Positions 20,757 through 31,720 of a DNA stretch of 64,000 nucleotides are shown here, piece by piece; the stretch's first letter is position 1; every line of letters begins with the position of its first letter. The position numbers and the translations under genes were made by a program. This DNA is from Brachypodium distachyon (Eukaryota; Streptophyta; Magnoliopsida; Poales; Poaceae). Below the pieces are notes generated by a model, which was not told where the DNA came from, made no database searches, and saw nothing but the letters and a program-made list of their open reading frames with translations. The DNA lies in the NCBI RefSeq assembly GCF_000005505.3, contig NC_016133.3:35674737-35738736 (forward strand). The letters run 5' to 3'.

Positions 20757-21344
20757 ATGGGCTGGTGAAGAAAGAGCACCAGAGGGAATGGAACAACTAG
20801 CTAGCTCAGATTCCACACACACAAAAAAACTAGCCAGCTCATGCATCCGTTTTGTTTGATCCGTTCATCAGGTCGCGCCCGAGAAATTAGCAAAAAAAAT
20901 GGATCAAGGATAGGCTGCTAGTATTGCCATCCACTAATTTTGTATCTTCACACCATGACATTTTCGCCTGGGCAGGAGCAGTCCGCTTCCTACCTGGCAA
21001 GCCACAGCTGCCTGCAAGCGGGGTCATCCTATCAGAATTGAGGAGATTTGAGGCATAATTGGACATGGGGTAATTTCTGGAACATGTTTTGTTAAATGGG
21101 GTATAAAAGTGGAAATCTTGCTGAATTGGGTAAAAACTGTCAAAAAAGTAGAATTAGGAGGTACAAAATGGAATTTACTCTCTAATAACTAGCTAAGAAA
21201 AGACTGATAATTTAATGACAAAGAAATGAAACTCTTAAGGCTAAGAAAAGACTCGTGAGCAAAACTAATGACTGATGACTAAAGAAGTCAGCATAGAGCA
21301 AGAATAGATAAAAACAGAGGTAGGATATGCTAGCTACTCCGTAG

Positions 21345-22223
21345 TGTCGCACCAGTGGCACCTGGGGTGCCACCGCTGCACGACGCGTGGGTCGCATCGC
21401 TGGGTTTCCGGAAGGATCTCACCCTGGACGGCAACGTGCAGGCTGCCCGGCAAGCTACCAGCCCGGCAGGGCTAGCGGGGCTTTGAAGAATAATCCCGCC
21501 TGGGCACCTCCCGGGAAGACACTTGCCGGGAGGGGGCATTTCCGGGCGCAGGTTTCCGCCGCGAGGACGGGGCCGAGCGAACAGAGCAGCAGAGCCACGT
21601 GGGCGTGCGGCAGGCGCCCGGTGTGCAGGGTCGCCAGGACAAGGAGTGAGGCGCACGGCGCATTTAGTGAGCAATAGGAGGGGGGGTTATCCGTCTAGTC
21701 AGGCGAACAGTGGCTGTCCAGGCTAGCTTTTAGGCCTTAGACCCCTAGCCGCGGGGTTGGCGCTCGTGCATGCGTGCCAGCGCACCGAGGAGGAGCTGCC
21801 CTTCTTGCTCGCCACTTGTAATCCATGCATCGTGGCATCTGTGGTATCCCCTTGGTTATAAAAGGAGGACCCCCGCCAACGGTCAAAGGGTTCGGTTTTA
21901 TCGTGCTGCCGAGTCACAGTTCACTGCCAATAGCCCAGAATAGTAAGGAGCACTTAGTTAGAAAGGGAGCACCCGGGGACCCTTCCCCGGCAACTTGTAA
22001 ACACTCGATCTTACGGTAATACGAGCTCAGACAAGCAGGACGTAGGGTTTTACACCGCAAGGTGGCCCGAATCTGGGTAAAAAGAGTGTGCATGCGTTCT
22101 TAGTGTGTTCTTACGCTTTGCATTGTCCTCACCGGCGATCGCCGGAGTGATCCCCGTAGCCCACTGCCGAACCTAAAAGGAGGTGCCCGCGCATCCCCGG
22201 TGTCGGAGCCCCGCGCGACGACA
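21345..22223 (+). mobile_element. Solo LTR of a Gypsy-type retrotransposon
   Basis: An 879-bp segment starting TGTCGC and ending GCGACGACA, with exact 5-bp duplications CGTAG at 21340-21344 and 22224-22228. A TATA-like box (GGTTATAAAAGGAGGA) lies near 21853. The tail GACGTAGGGTTTTACACC...GGCCCGAATCTGGGTAAA is typical of large grass Gypsy LTRs. No internal domain remains, so the element was reduced by LTR-LTR recombination. It interrupts tandem unit B. A shadow frame of up to 114 codons inside is not a gene. Confidence 0.88.
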
Positions 22224-22866
22224 CGTAGATGAAATAGCAAATGTAAGAAAAGTTGTCTTTTATCAGCTAGAAGCCATAGAAGAGCAGAAGAAGAAAGGGA
22301 AATTGTGGTATGGGGTACTGTCCTTGTCGGTTTAGAAGGAGAGGAAAAAATAATAAGAAAAAAATGGAAAGAGCTAGAGTAGACAAAATGTGGTAATTTC
22401 CCTTAATAGTTTTAGCCATGTACGCAGAAGATAAAAAAAGGACTTATCAAGTGTAAGGAAAGCTGTCCTTATCGGTTAGAAGTCATCAAAGCGTAGAAGA
22501 GAAGGGAAAACCTGGCATGGGGTACTGTCCTTTTTTATCAGCAAACTAACAGAATGAACACACACAAGGTAAGAGATAGAGAAGAGGGAAGGAATTAGAG
22601 TAGAGAAAAACATGGCAGTTCGCAATTGATAAATTAGCTGTACGCATACACTCGGACATGATCAAGAACCGTTGATAGCACGTTATGTAGATTTTTTGAG
22701 GAATGCATATCAAATTACCAATAATTATGAAAAAAACAAGATTAATAATAACTAGCTAATCCCATAAAAAAATAACTAGCTAAGAAAAGACTGATAATTT
22801 AATGACAAAGACGAGACTCCGAAGGCTAAGAAAAGACTGGTGAGCAAAACTAATGACTGATGACTT

Positions 22867-22990
22867 CTTAATTTATCAGCTAGAAGCCATCAAAGAGTAG
22901 AAGAAGAAAGGGAATTGTGGTATGGGGTACTGTCCTTGTCGAGCTTGAAGCCATCAAAGAGTAGAAGAAGAAAGGGAAATTGTGGTATGG
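22867..22990. repeat. Partial third copies of the tandem unit
   Basis: GCCATCAAAGAGTAGAAGAAGAAAGGGAA-TTGTGGTATGGG occurs twice (about 22885-22929 and 22950-22991), matching 15246-15293. Confidence 0.7.
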
Positions 22991-23082
22991 GTCAACTTCT
23001 GTATCCATGTAAATTACAACTGCCTCCTTTAGCTCTGGTTCCATTCTGCGGTTAGTATCTAAAAGAATCAAAAGATACGGCA

Positions 23083-23405
23083 TATACCTAGACAAACTGT
23101 GGGTCAATCATAGGTTCGTTGGACCCAGATCATGTTATGCTAGTCCAAACACAGCAGAATCGTGACGATAATCAATTTTCTGCAAAGTAACAACATCATA
23201 ACTGCCAGTGACACAATGACTTTGATCGTTTCATATGAAGATAACAGTTGATGCGCCGAACTCACAAGCTTTTCTTTCATAGCATTCCCAAGTTTCGAGT
23301 CAGCAACAACCAATGTTTTACCATTGAAGTGCGGCAATGTTTTACCATTGAAGTGCTTCCGCAGGAACTTGTGCAGACCCTTGCTAGGCTTGCTATCAAT
23401 TAGGA
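23083..23405 (-). pseudogene. NOP58: Fragment of a NOP58 (C/D snoRNP core protein) gene, unprocessed
   Basis: Right to left: one exon piece (about 23405-23266) reads IDSKPSKGLHKFLRKHFNGKTL...VVADSKLGNAMKEKL, matching the conserved NOP58 segment DSKPSKGL-KFL...AVADSKLGN-IKEKL. A donor GTGAGT follows at 23265. A candidate intron ends TTTGCAG, and the next piece (23179 down) reads KIDYRHDSAVFGLA and then stops, matching KIDCVHNSAVMEL. Another scrap, LTHSLSRY (23107-23084), matches GL-HSLSRYK. NOP58 guides rRNA 2'-O-methylation in the nucleolus. The retained intron shows this came from DNA duplication or capture, not reverse transcription. An in-frame 24-bp tandem duplication (HFNGKTLP) and the early stop mark it as dead. 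Confidence 0.8.
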
Positions 23406-24441
23406 AAGTATTAATGATACAGATAACATACTTAATATCGTATCAATGAAGATTAGAGAACCCAATAGACAATGCTCCTGAATGTCAGCAAATCAAGCCC
23501 CATTCCTTCTCAACAGAGTGTACAAGAATTAATATACAATATAAAAGATCGACCAAGCTTTGTTTGTCTTGAGACACAAACAATAAGGATAGCAATGAAG
23601 AACATTCATTTACCAGAGCAAAGAGTAACAAGAGAAAATTATTCCCGTTTAAAAAAATCATGTAATATGATACTCCAATGTATTGGTGAACAAAACGTGT
23701 ATCTATGTACTATATAACTCTTTTTACCTTCAGGGTTGTCTGCTTGTCTTGCTCTATTGAAATATTTATAAGCAACTCCCCAGTGCAACTGTGTACTTAT
23801 AAGATCAATTTACGCAATGTCGACAGAGTTATCAAATCATGACAAACATGAAATAAATACTAACATAACAGCATGGAAGAGAATAATGAGAAAATTTTAC
23901 CGTAGGGAGCTACGAATTTACTAATGCATTTCACACATGCTGTCTAAGTATCTAGGTTCTTGTAATTTCTCTGAGGTGACTCAGAACAGCTAATATTTAC
24001 CATTCCTATCGTGCTCCTTAAAAATCTTTGTTGACTTTGAACATAGTTTTCGATCATGAATTGCATCTTATGATTGGCAACGATAACTCACTGACGAAGT
24101 GACAAGAAGGAACAGAACAAACTATTATCTTAAGGAATCCCAGCAAACAATATCTTCTGTAACATAAGTACTTCCAAAAGGTATATATGCCCACAAAATT
24201 ATGATGTATGTTCTGTTTCAATCAACTGAGGTTTTTGAATTCAATAGCCTATCTTAATTCAACAAGCAGGGGGCATGATTTGCCGGTCAAAGAAAAGCAG
24301 GGAGCATGATTCCATCCATTTACACTATAATGGTGAGTATAACGGCTATAGCAATATATGCCAGACTAAATGTTCCTAAAGTTTCTTCCGAGGACTTGGA
24401 GCTAGATGGTAATGATGCACACAAATTGTTCCTCAAGCATA
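23406..24441. other. Unassigned intergenic sequence
   Basis: AT-rich, with short frames only. It may include decayed introns of the NOP58 fragment, but no further exon is recognisable. Confidence 0.4.
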
Positions 24442-24578
24442 CTTTTTTTCTTCCAAAAATGGAAGCTTTTTTATTGATCTCAAAGAGTATCATACCCCCG
24501 GCCTCTGCGCCGAAACGCACACAGCCACACAAGTACGAAATAAAACTAAAAAATTATACCGAAAGAAAAATAACATCT

Positions 24579-27500
24579 CTAGACATTCTCAATTCGCAGA
24601 CTAGACCGCCACCCATTGTGGTAAAAAAAGTCCCTGACCAATTGCTCCAAAGTGTTGCACGCCATCAAAGCCAGTTGGTGATCCACTGGTTTGAAGAGAG
24701 TAGACCAAGTGCGGAGCCAATGAGTGGACGAATAGAAGAGCTGCATTGGAGAAGTTAAATTCATTCTATTAAAAACAATATCATTTCTACAAAGCCAAAT
24801 TGCCCAACATAAAGCAGCCGCCCCAACCATGAGAAGCGGTCTAAATCTTAGATTAACCCCCCGTAACCAGGACCCAAACATATGAGTAACATCACGAGAG
24901 GGGAAAAGATTAGAAGTTATTTGGACCATTGACCACACAAGGCGAGAGACACGACACCGAAAAAAGGTGCGTAATAGTCTCATCGTCATGACAGAAAATA
25001 CATTTTTGACTTTCCTTCCAATTCCGCTTTAACAGGTTGTCTTTAGTTAATGTGACCCCCCCGCCGCAAGAACCAAAGGAAAATTTTATTTTTTAAAGGA
25101 ACCTTTAGTTTCCATAACCCGTCATTGGCAATCGGGACATCAGAATGCCTGGTACATTGATTTGACCGAAAACACGCCATTGAGATGCAGATTCCATCGG
25201 AACTCGTCTTGTCCAGGGGATAGGGTCACATAAATAAGGCGATTAAGGATCTCAGTCCAGGCAACCAAGTCCAGGCAACCAATTTGGGTCCAACTAGGCT
25301 ACGCCTGAAAGACACATTCGGAGGAAAGGAAGCGAGAACCTAAGCCAAGGTGTCACTCTTATTTCGCACAATGAGAAATAGGGCCGGATATTGCTCTCGG
25401 AGGGGCCGACCCCAGCCAAGAATCCTCCCAAAATCTCACTTGAGAGCCGTCTTTAATAGTGAACGAGCCAAAACGAAAAAAAAACCCGTTTGGCTTTCAC
25501 TAGACTTCCCCAAAAATGGGAATCACCTGGTTTCCATTCAACCTGAGACAAAGCCTGTGAACAAATGTACTTATTACGTATCAAGTCCTGCCACATACCG
25601 TCCTCATACAAAAGTTTGAACAACCATTTGCTAAGAAGCGCAATATTTTTGGCGTCGAGATCCTAAATACCTAACCCCCCTTGGTCCTTCAGCCTGCAAA
25701 GGATACTCCATTTTGCGAGGCTATATTTCTTTTGCTGACTATCATTATGCTAGAAAAATCTAGACCAAAAATAGTCAAGCCTCTTGAGAACTCCATGTGG
25801 AATCTCAAAGAAAGACATCATAAATATGACCATGCTACTAAGAACCGAGTTGATGAGCACAAGCCGCCCCCCCATTGAGAGGTGTTTACCCTTCCAACTC
25901 GCAAGTCTCTTCTCGAGGCGTTCTTCCACCCCCTTCCATTCAGAATTTCGCAATTTCCGATAATGGATTGGGATGACTAGGTAACAAATGGGCCAAGAAC
26001 CCATCACGCAACTGAACAACTCAGAGTATTGCTGGACAGAGTGCAAAGCCTCGCCGAAGCAAAAGAGTTCGCTCTTGTGAAAATTGATTTTTAGGCCCGA
26101 CAACTGCTCGAAAATACAAAGCACTAGCTTCAGGTTTCGAGCCTTCTCCAAGTCATGGTCCATGAAGAGGATCGTGTCATCAGCATATTGCAAAATAGAC
26201 AAACCACCATCCACAAGATAAGGGACCACTCCACCAATTAAGCCTTCATTGCGCTGTCACAATAAATATTGCAAGCATATCTGCCACAATGTTAAAGAGA
26301 ATAGGGGACAGAGGATCCCCTTGCCGCAAACCTTTTCGTGTTTGGAAAAAAATTACCAGTGAAGTCATTGATCTTGACAGCCACACTCCCCCCGAGACGA
26401 AGCTCTCAATCCAAGAACACAACTTGGAGGAGAAACTCTTCATCCGTAGGGTTTGTAGAAGAAATGACCAGTTCACTTTATCCTAAGCTTTCTCAAAGTC
26501 AATTTTAAAGATCACACCACTTAATTTTGTTCGATGGAGCTCATGAATGGTCTCATGTAAAACCACTATCCCATTGAGAATATTACGACCTTGCATAAAA
26601 GCTGTTTGAGTCGGGCGAACGATTTTATCCGCCACACTATTCAAACGGTTATTAGCAACTTTCGTGAATATTTTGAATATAACATTCAAGAGGCAAAAAT
26701 GTCGATACTGTTGGATGCGATTAGCATCTTTAACTTTGGGCAAAAGGGTGATTTCGCCAAAGTTGAAGCTAAACATGGGAAGAGTACCATTATGAAAATC
26801 ATGGAGCATAGCCATTAAATCATCCTTGATAACCTCCCAAAAAACCTGATAGAATTCCGCCGGAAAGCCGTCCGGTCCCGGGGCCTTATTGTGTTCCATC
26901 GGGAAGATGGCTTCCCTGACCTCCTTCTCCGTAAAAGGGGCCGTGAGGAACTCATTTTCAGCCTCAGAGACCCGAGGAATGTCATCCAATCTCGAGTCAA
27001 TCATTGACACAGAGCTTGGTTCTGACGGGTCAAACAATTGCCGATAATATTCAGTGATATGGTTTCTGAGAGGACCAACACCTTGGATAATATCCCCTTC
27101 GTGCTGAAGGCTGAAAATACATTTTTTCCTATGCCGACCATTGGCCACCAAATGGAAAAAACTTAGTATTATCATCACCTTTAAGTAGGTACTCAACTTT
27201 GGATCGTTGGTACCACTTAATCTCCTCTTTACGCCAAAGGCGGGCCAAATCATTCGATTGAAATTTAAGCTCAATCTCTTCATTGGTAAGGCCTTTGACC
27301 TCGGCGAGCTTATCCAATTCATCGATGATAGCTGACAAGCGAGCTTTCTCGCGCTTGTTGACACCAGTAATGTGGGCAGCCCACCCTTGAAGGTCACGGC
27401 GAACCGCTCCCAGTCTGCCGTTAAAATGTTGAGCGGTATTTTTTCCCTTGCAGGGCCTGCGCCAGACCTTCGTAGCTCGCTCCACAAAGCCCTCACGCAT

Positions 27501-28214
27501 TAGCCAGCCAAGCTCAAATTTGAACAGGCGACGATTTGCATGGAAGGCGGCACAACCGTAGTCAAGAAGAAGAGGCGCGTGGTGATGGTCAAGACGTGGA
27601 AGGGCCTAAACTGACACGAGGGGAAATTTTTGTTCCAACTCATTAGTCATCAAGACCCTATCTAACTTCTCGAAAGTAGGATTCTGAAGATTATTTTCCC
27701 ATGTAAACTGACGCCATGATAGGTCAATTTCCCTAAAGTCCAGACTGTCAATAACAGCGTTGAACAAGAAAGGCCAATGGTTGTCAAAGCGGGAGTTGTT
27801 TTTATCTTTTCGAAATCGAAGAATATTGAAATCCCCACCAATAAGCATAGGGAAAGGATTACTTCGACACGCATTAACTAATTATTTTAAGAAAGATGCT
27901 TTGAGTTCATTTTGAGAGGCACCATACACCGCCATAAGACTCCATTTGAAGCCATCAGATAGTGTTTTAAGATGGAGTTTCATGTAGAAATCACCACCAA
28001 ACACATCCAAAACTTCAAACACCGCAGAATTCACCCCAAGTAAAATACCTCCCGATCGGCCCCGAAGAGGAATAGAATGCCACTCAAAGTCTAACCCACC
28101 AGCAAAATGAGTCAAAACAGGACGAGGGAAATCCTTTTTACCTGACTCTAGAAGGGCCACAAAATCTAGACCATGATCCCTAACAATCTCAGCGATATAC
28201 CCATGTTTAGCCAA
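24579..28214 (-). pseudogene. LINE ORF2: endonuclease and reverse transcriptase
   Basis: Apurinic-type endonuclease segments: HGLDFVALLESGKK, GRSGGILLGVN, WSLMAVYGASQ, then GGDFNILRF, SWRQFTWEN, KLDRVLM. Reverse transcriptase segments: NKAPGPDGFPAEFYQVFW, ITLLPKVKDA, RPTQTAFMQGRNI, FKIDFEKA, GLRQGDPLSPILFN, LQYADDTILF, WKGKHLSMGGRLVLINSVL. C-terminal zf-RVT-like end: CWAIWLCRNDIVFN. The YADD motif is intact. The frame is broken near 27880, 27600, 26480, 26240 and 25750 at least. Confidence 0.9.
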
Positions 28215-28668
28215 GTCACCAAGACCTGCTATTTCAGAAAACGCCTTTCATGAGGAAACAACTTGGGGTGATTTTAGATTGTTGCCCATTTTATTATCAT
28301 GTCGTTTTTTAGAACGTGAACTCTTAGACTTAGATTTACGAGAAGAGGCCTTAAGGTCGCTTAAAAAAACACCCAAGTCCTCCTCGTCAAGACCCACATC
28401 CGACACCTCTTGTACAACATGCTTGAGAAGGTGTGCATCATAAACCTTATCCTCATCCATCTCCAAGTCCTCATCACCACCACTCGGGAGAGAGGAATTA
28501 GAAGAACCAGGAGACAACTTTAAACTATCAATTTCCATACATTTTAAAGCTTTAACCGAAATATCTACCTCAAGCCTATTAGTACCCAAAGAGACACCAA
28601 TATTTCTAGCAGTAGAGGAAATAAAAGACAACCTCATTGGACGGGATGGCGGAACAAACCCCAAAAAT

Positions 28669-28707
28669 TGTCTTATTTGGTAAGGTTATAAATTACCAAA
28701 TAAGACA
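28669..28707. other. Perfect 15-bp hairpin
   Basis: TGTCTTATTTGGTAA at 28669-28683 pairs with TTACCAAATAAGACA at 28693-28707 around a 9-nt loop. It is the left edge of an AT-rich insert in the LINE. Confidence 0.85.
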
Positions 28708-28860
28708 GGAATAGAGTAAATATTCGCCCGCGAAATCCTTATTGAATTAGAATACTTTACCGCAATTCAATAATTCAATAAATTCAATAAAAGTAAAAAG
28801 AAAGATATTTTTTTAAGAAGGATTACGTTAAAAATAGAATATAGATAAATAGACAGGTGA
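28669..28860. other. AT-rich insert in the LINE, possible plastid-derived fragment
   Basis: About 190 bp very unlike the GC-rich LINE around it. The hairpin, AAATATTCGCCCGCGAAATC and repeated AATTCAATA runs have the look of grass plastid intergenic DNA. The likeness is from memory and has not been tested. The edges are approximate. Confidence 0.35.
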
Positions 28861-30720
28861 AAGTGAAGCGATAGATAAAACAGAAGGCGAAGGCGTACCA
28901 GGGGGAGTGTCGAGGTTCCGCGAAGCTGCGCAACGCATCGCCTTTGAAAGAGTGTCCTCGTCCGCAGGAATCATGCCGGATGGGAGCGGTGTGTTGGTAC
29001 GCTCACTCCTCCGCAACATCGGTGAGGACTGCGGCGGAGAGCCCAAAGACGCAGCCGCAGCAGCCAAAGGAGGAAGTGACACAGCAGCGGCCGACGACGG
29101 AGGAGCAACACCACGTGCCCTTGGTGCAGCCACGGAATATTGAGCCGCGGGGCTTCTAGCGGCAGCCGCAAAAGCCACAGGGCCAGCTGCCCTGCTGGGT
29201 GTCGTAGTAGCAGCGACGGGTGAATGCACACCGCACTACCAGCAGCAGCAACAAGGCCTTGGCCAGCCCTACCATGCATGGGCACACCACCCGAAGTCGC
29301 AGCAGCACGTGCCTCACTAGCACAAGCAGAACCAGCAGCCACCACCTTCAAAGCATCCCGTGATGGGGATGAAAAAGGGGCGGACACCACTTCTGAAGAA
29401 ACACCAGCCGTGACCAGCAAGCACGGCACAGCCGCGACGCCAGAACCCGAAGGACTCGACGTGGCAGCGAAGCGATCGAGGCCGCAGCGCAAGCGGTGTG
29501 ACCGCCCAGTCTGAGAAGTCCACCTCCACACCGGGAGAAACCACAAACCGTGCCGAGTGCATGTGAGAAGGTGAAATCTGAATATTATTGGAAGCCGACT
29601 TATCCGAGCCAGCATTTTTTGCCCTCTTATTCTGAGAATGCTTACCCTCGTCGTCCCGCTCATGAGACTTATTGTTTGGCTCGTCATCACGCTCCATAGG
29701 AGTGGGAGCAACCGAAGGGTCATACTGAAAATTATCTGGTTCTCGCGAATACTTAAGCACATACCCAACCTTGGCCACGGCGACATCCACCTCAACCGGA
29801 AAGAGCGTTGGGTCCAATATTGTTACCTGAATACGGATTATCTCTCTCTTCTGAAAGTAAAGCATGTCCATGGCTTCTGTAACGCTAATGACCGAACCAA
29901 CCGCCCACATCCCTAGAAAATGTTTCAAGGATTGGGGAACACTTTTGACATGAACCCAGATCGTGTGCAAGTGGAAAGCGGGGGGAACCTCGTCGGGATT
30001 CCACTCACTAAATTCCAACGAGACCTTCTAGGCCTTCAGCCGAATTTTCAAATTAGCCACCTGCTGAAGCTCCTCTTGTGAGGGAAAAGCCACCACCAAG
30101 GCATTATTGCCGTGGGGGCTTGCCTCCCAAGTCCAGGAACTCCGAGCAGGGATCATGCGACGCAATTTCGCCTCAAGCACCTCTGCTGAGATGGTGCCCC
30201 CCGAAACCGAAACCAGGGCGGTAGGCGGTATGCTAGGAGCAACCCCATTACCAACCATTGCTTCTTCAGGAATCTGAGAAAAACCCATCTTATCACCGCC
30301 ATAGCCACATAGCCGAGACGGGGCATCTTCAAAATTGGGCAGCGGACTTCGGTATGATCATGTTTATCACAAACTGAACAATACACATCATTTGGACAAT
30401 CTTTAATCACATGCTCTTTAGACTTACACCTCCAGCGGACCATCTTCTTCTTCTTTTCCTTGGCACCCACAACACACAACAGCTCCTTGACGACCATCCA
30501 CAGGAGCCGGCTGCGGGGGCGAAGGCTGCGGTGGAGGGTGACCCTGCAACGCCTGCGAACTGGACGGAGCCCAGCCTTGCACGCCCCGCGGTCCAGCTCC
30601 CGCGCCGAAGGAGAAATTACAAGGTAATCCGCCGTTTCCCGCAATTCTTTTTATCTTTGTTGTTGGAGAAAAACTAGGAGAAAAAAACAAGTAGCTACCT
30701 GGTCTCTTGCTCTGTCTCCG

Positions 30721-31090
30721 GCGACTTGTCCATCCCCAGCAACTCCTCCGCCTCGCCACCCGTCCTTCTTCTGCGACCCATGCATGGCGGCGGGCCGGTG
30801 GCGGCACTAGCTCGCGTTAGACAGCAGCTCGTTGCTCGCTCGGCACTGTTGTTCAAGGGCGGTAGCTCCCAGTCCCATCCCACCACGAGCGCCTGGCGGC
30901 TGCACGTTCTTAAGGCAAGAACAGGAGATTCATCCCCAAACACAGGCACTAAACGAAGAACCATACGATTCCAATATGAAGGATCAGACCTGTGTATGCA
31001 CCCGCAAAAACAAATTAGAATGTGTATAAATATTATTTCGAAGAGACAGAGAAAGTAGTCACGCATTTTTCTCCCGCCCTGTGTATCTTT
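30721..31090. other. Unassigned sequence between LINE and the second small membrane gene
   Basis: No supported gene. It may contain the LINE 5' end or promoter sequence of the downstream gene. Confidence 0.35.
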
Positions 31091-31720
31091 TGCTAGCGCA
31101 CAGGCGTCCAATTCATGTGTGGAAACCAGTCAATTTCTGTACCGTCGGATCGAAGCATCAAGATACGTGCGCTGTGCATTCTTCTTTCTCTCTTTGGCCT
31201 CCGACCTCTTCTGGTTCTTCGCATTCGGCGCTTGAGAGGAGGGTGTGGGTGGGGTCTGGGGATCCAATTGGGGAGGGGCCGGAGAACCGATTTTGCTCGC
31301 CGGAGTCTGCTCGTGTACCCCCGTCAGGTGATGTCTCCCTTCATTTCTGGTGTCCCCTGTCCTCCCTCCGCCGTGCGGCCGCGACCGCTCCTTCTCGACG
31401 GAGATGGCGAGGGCGAGCGGGGCGCACCCACCGGGAGACCCTAGAGGCGGCGCCGGGGTTCGTCTACGGGCTTGTCCTCCGTCACCTCAACTCCTCCCGC
31501 TCCGGCTCGCCCCGCAAAGTAGATCACTTCCGCGCGGTGAGTTTCTCTGGCCGCGTTGAACTCGGTAGGTTGCGCATTTCGTTTTGCTCCCACAGTTGAT
31601 TTTTGCTTGCTTTTTCGGGGCGGATGTGACGAAGCAAATGCAGCAGAGGCGGGCGTTTCCCCTTCGATTTCCCTCTGACTGGTCCATGGCGGAGTATGCT
31701 CCCTCGCATCCGGTGAGTTT
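31091..31720 (+). other. GC-rich probable promoter and 5' leader of the small membrane-protein gene
   Basis: A sharp GC rise, pyrimidine tracts (TTCTTCTTTCTCTCTTTGGCC) and several donor-shaped sites (CGTCAG|GTGATG near 31327, GCGCG|GTGAGT near 31537, CATCCG|GTGAGT near 31710). This suits alternative leader exons that splice to the acceptor at 33530. Not proven. Confidence 0.4.

Larger units (their letters stand above)
15727..21180. mobile_element. MULE-like DNA element with long terminal inverted repeats, containing a Copia element
   Basis: The first about 140 bp (GAGTAAATTCCAG..., TTTTTGACAGTTTTTACCC, CCCCATTTA) are an inverted copy of the last about 140 bp, which end in GGAATTTACTC. Long inverted ends suit Mutator-like elements. 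Flanks share ATAACT, and the uninterrupted sister site (22737-22760, TTAATAATAACTAGC) supports a duplication of about 9 bp that has since mutated. Without the Copia insertion the element is about 0.86 kb and has no transposase. Confidence 0.75.
15156..22862. repeat. Tandem duplication of a unit of about 670 bp, each copy split by a different element
   Basis: Unit A is 15156-15725 plus 21182-21281; unit B is 21282-21344 plus 22229-22862. Both share AAGAAGTCA-CATAGAGCAAG, the GTGTAAG and TTATCAGCTAGAAGCCAT segments, and the tail GAGCAAAACTAATGACTGATG. The end of A directly joins the start of B. A short third partial copy follows at about 22867-22990. Confidence 0.85.
28248..30644 (-). pseudogene. 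LINE ORF1 (zinc knuckle and DUF4283-type RNA-binding protein)
   Basis: A CCHC-like knuckle (CKSKEHVIKDC, then CSVCDKHDHTEVRC) near 30440-30340; WEASPHGNNALVVAFPSQEEL near 30140-30060; EWNPDEVPPAFHLHTIWVHV and LGMWAVGSVISV near 30000-29880; then a variable Ala/Pro/Ser-rich region. A late segment, RNIGVSLGTNRLEVDISVKALK-MEIDSLK (about 28600-28510), resembles grass L1 ORF1 ends. The coding region is interrupted at about 28669-28860 by foreign AT-rich DNA. Confidence 0.82.
24442..30720 (-). mobile_element. L1-type LINE (grass RIL-like), decayed, about 6.2 kb
   Basis: Minus-strand order: CCHC and DUF4283-type ORF1 region (30644-28248), endonuclease (28214-27606), reverse transcriptase (27496-25750), zf-RVT-like end (24989-24579), then a 3' UTR with CTTGTGTGGCTGTGTGCGTTTCGGCGCAGAGGCCGGGGGT, typical of grass L1 3' ends, and an A-rich tail (complement of 24443-24450). 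The 3' end is clear. The 5' end near 30720 is a guess from where coding likeness stops. I found no target duplication. Many stops and frameshifts. Confidence 0.88.

Noticed and set aside
21330..22019. Several frames of 60-115 codons
   Set aside because: They fall within the solo LTR, whose TG...CA ends and 5-bp duplication explain the segment.
28971..29795. 274-aa minus-strand frame overlapping LINE ORF1
   Set aside because: Alternative frame of the LINE ORF1 region; the ORF1 motifs are in other frames.
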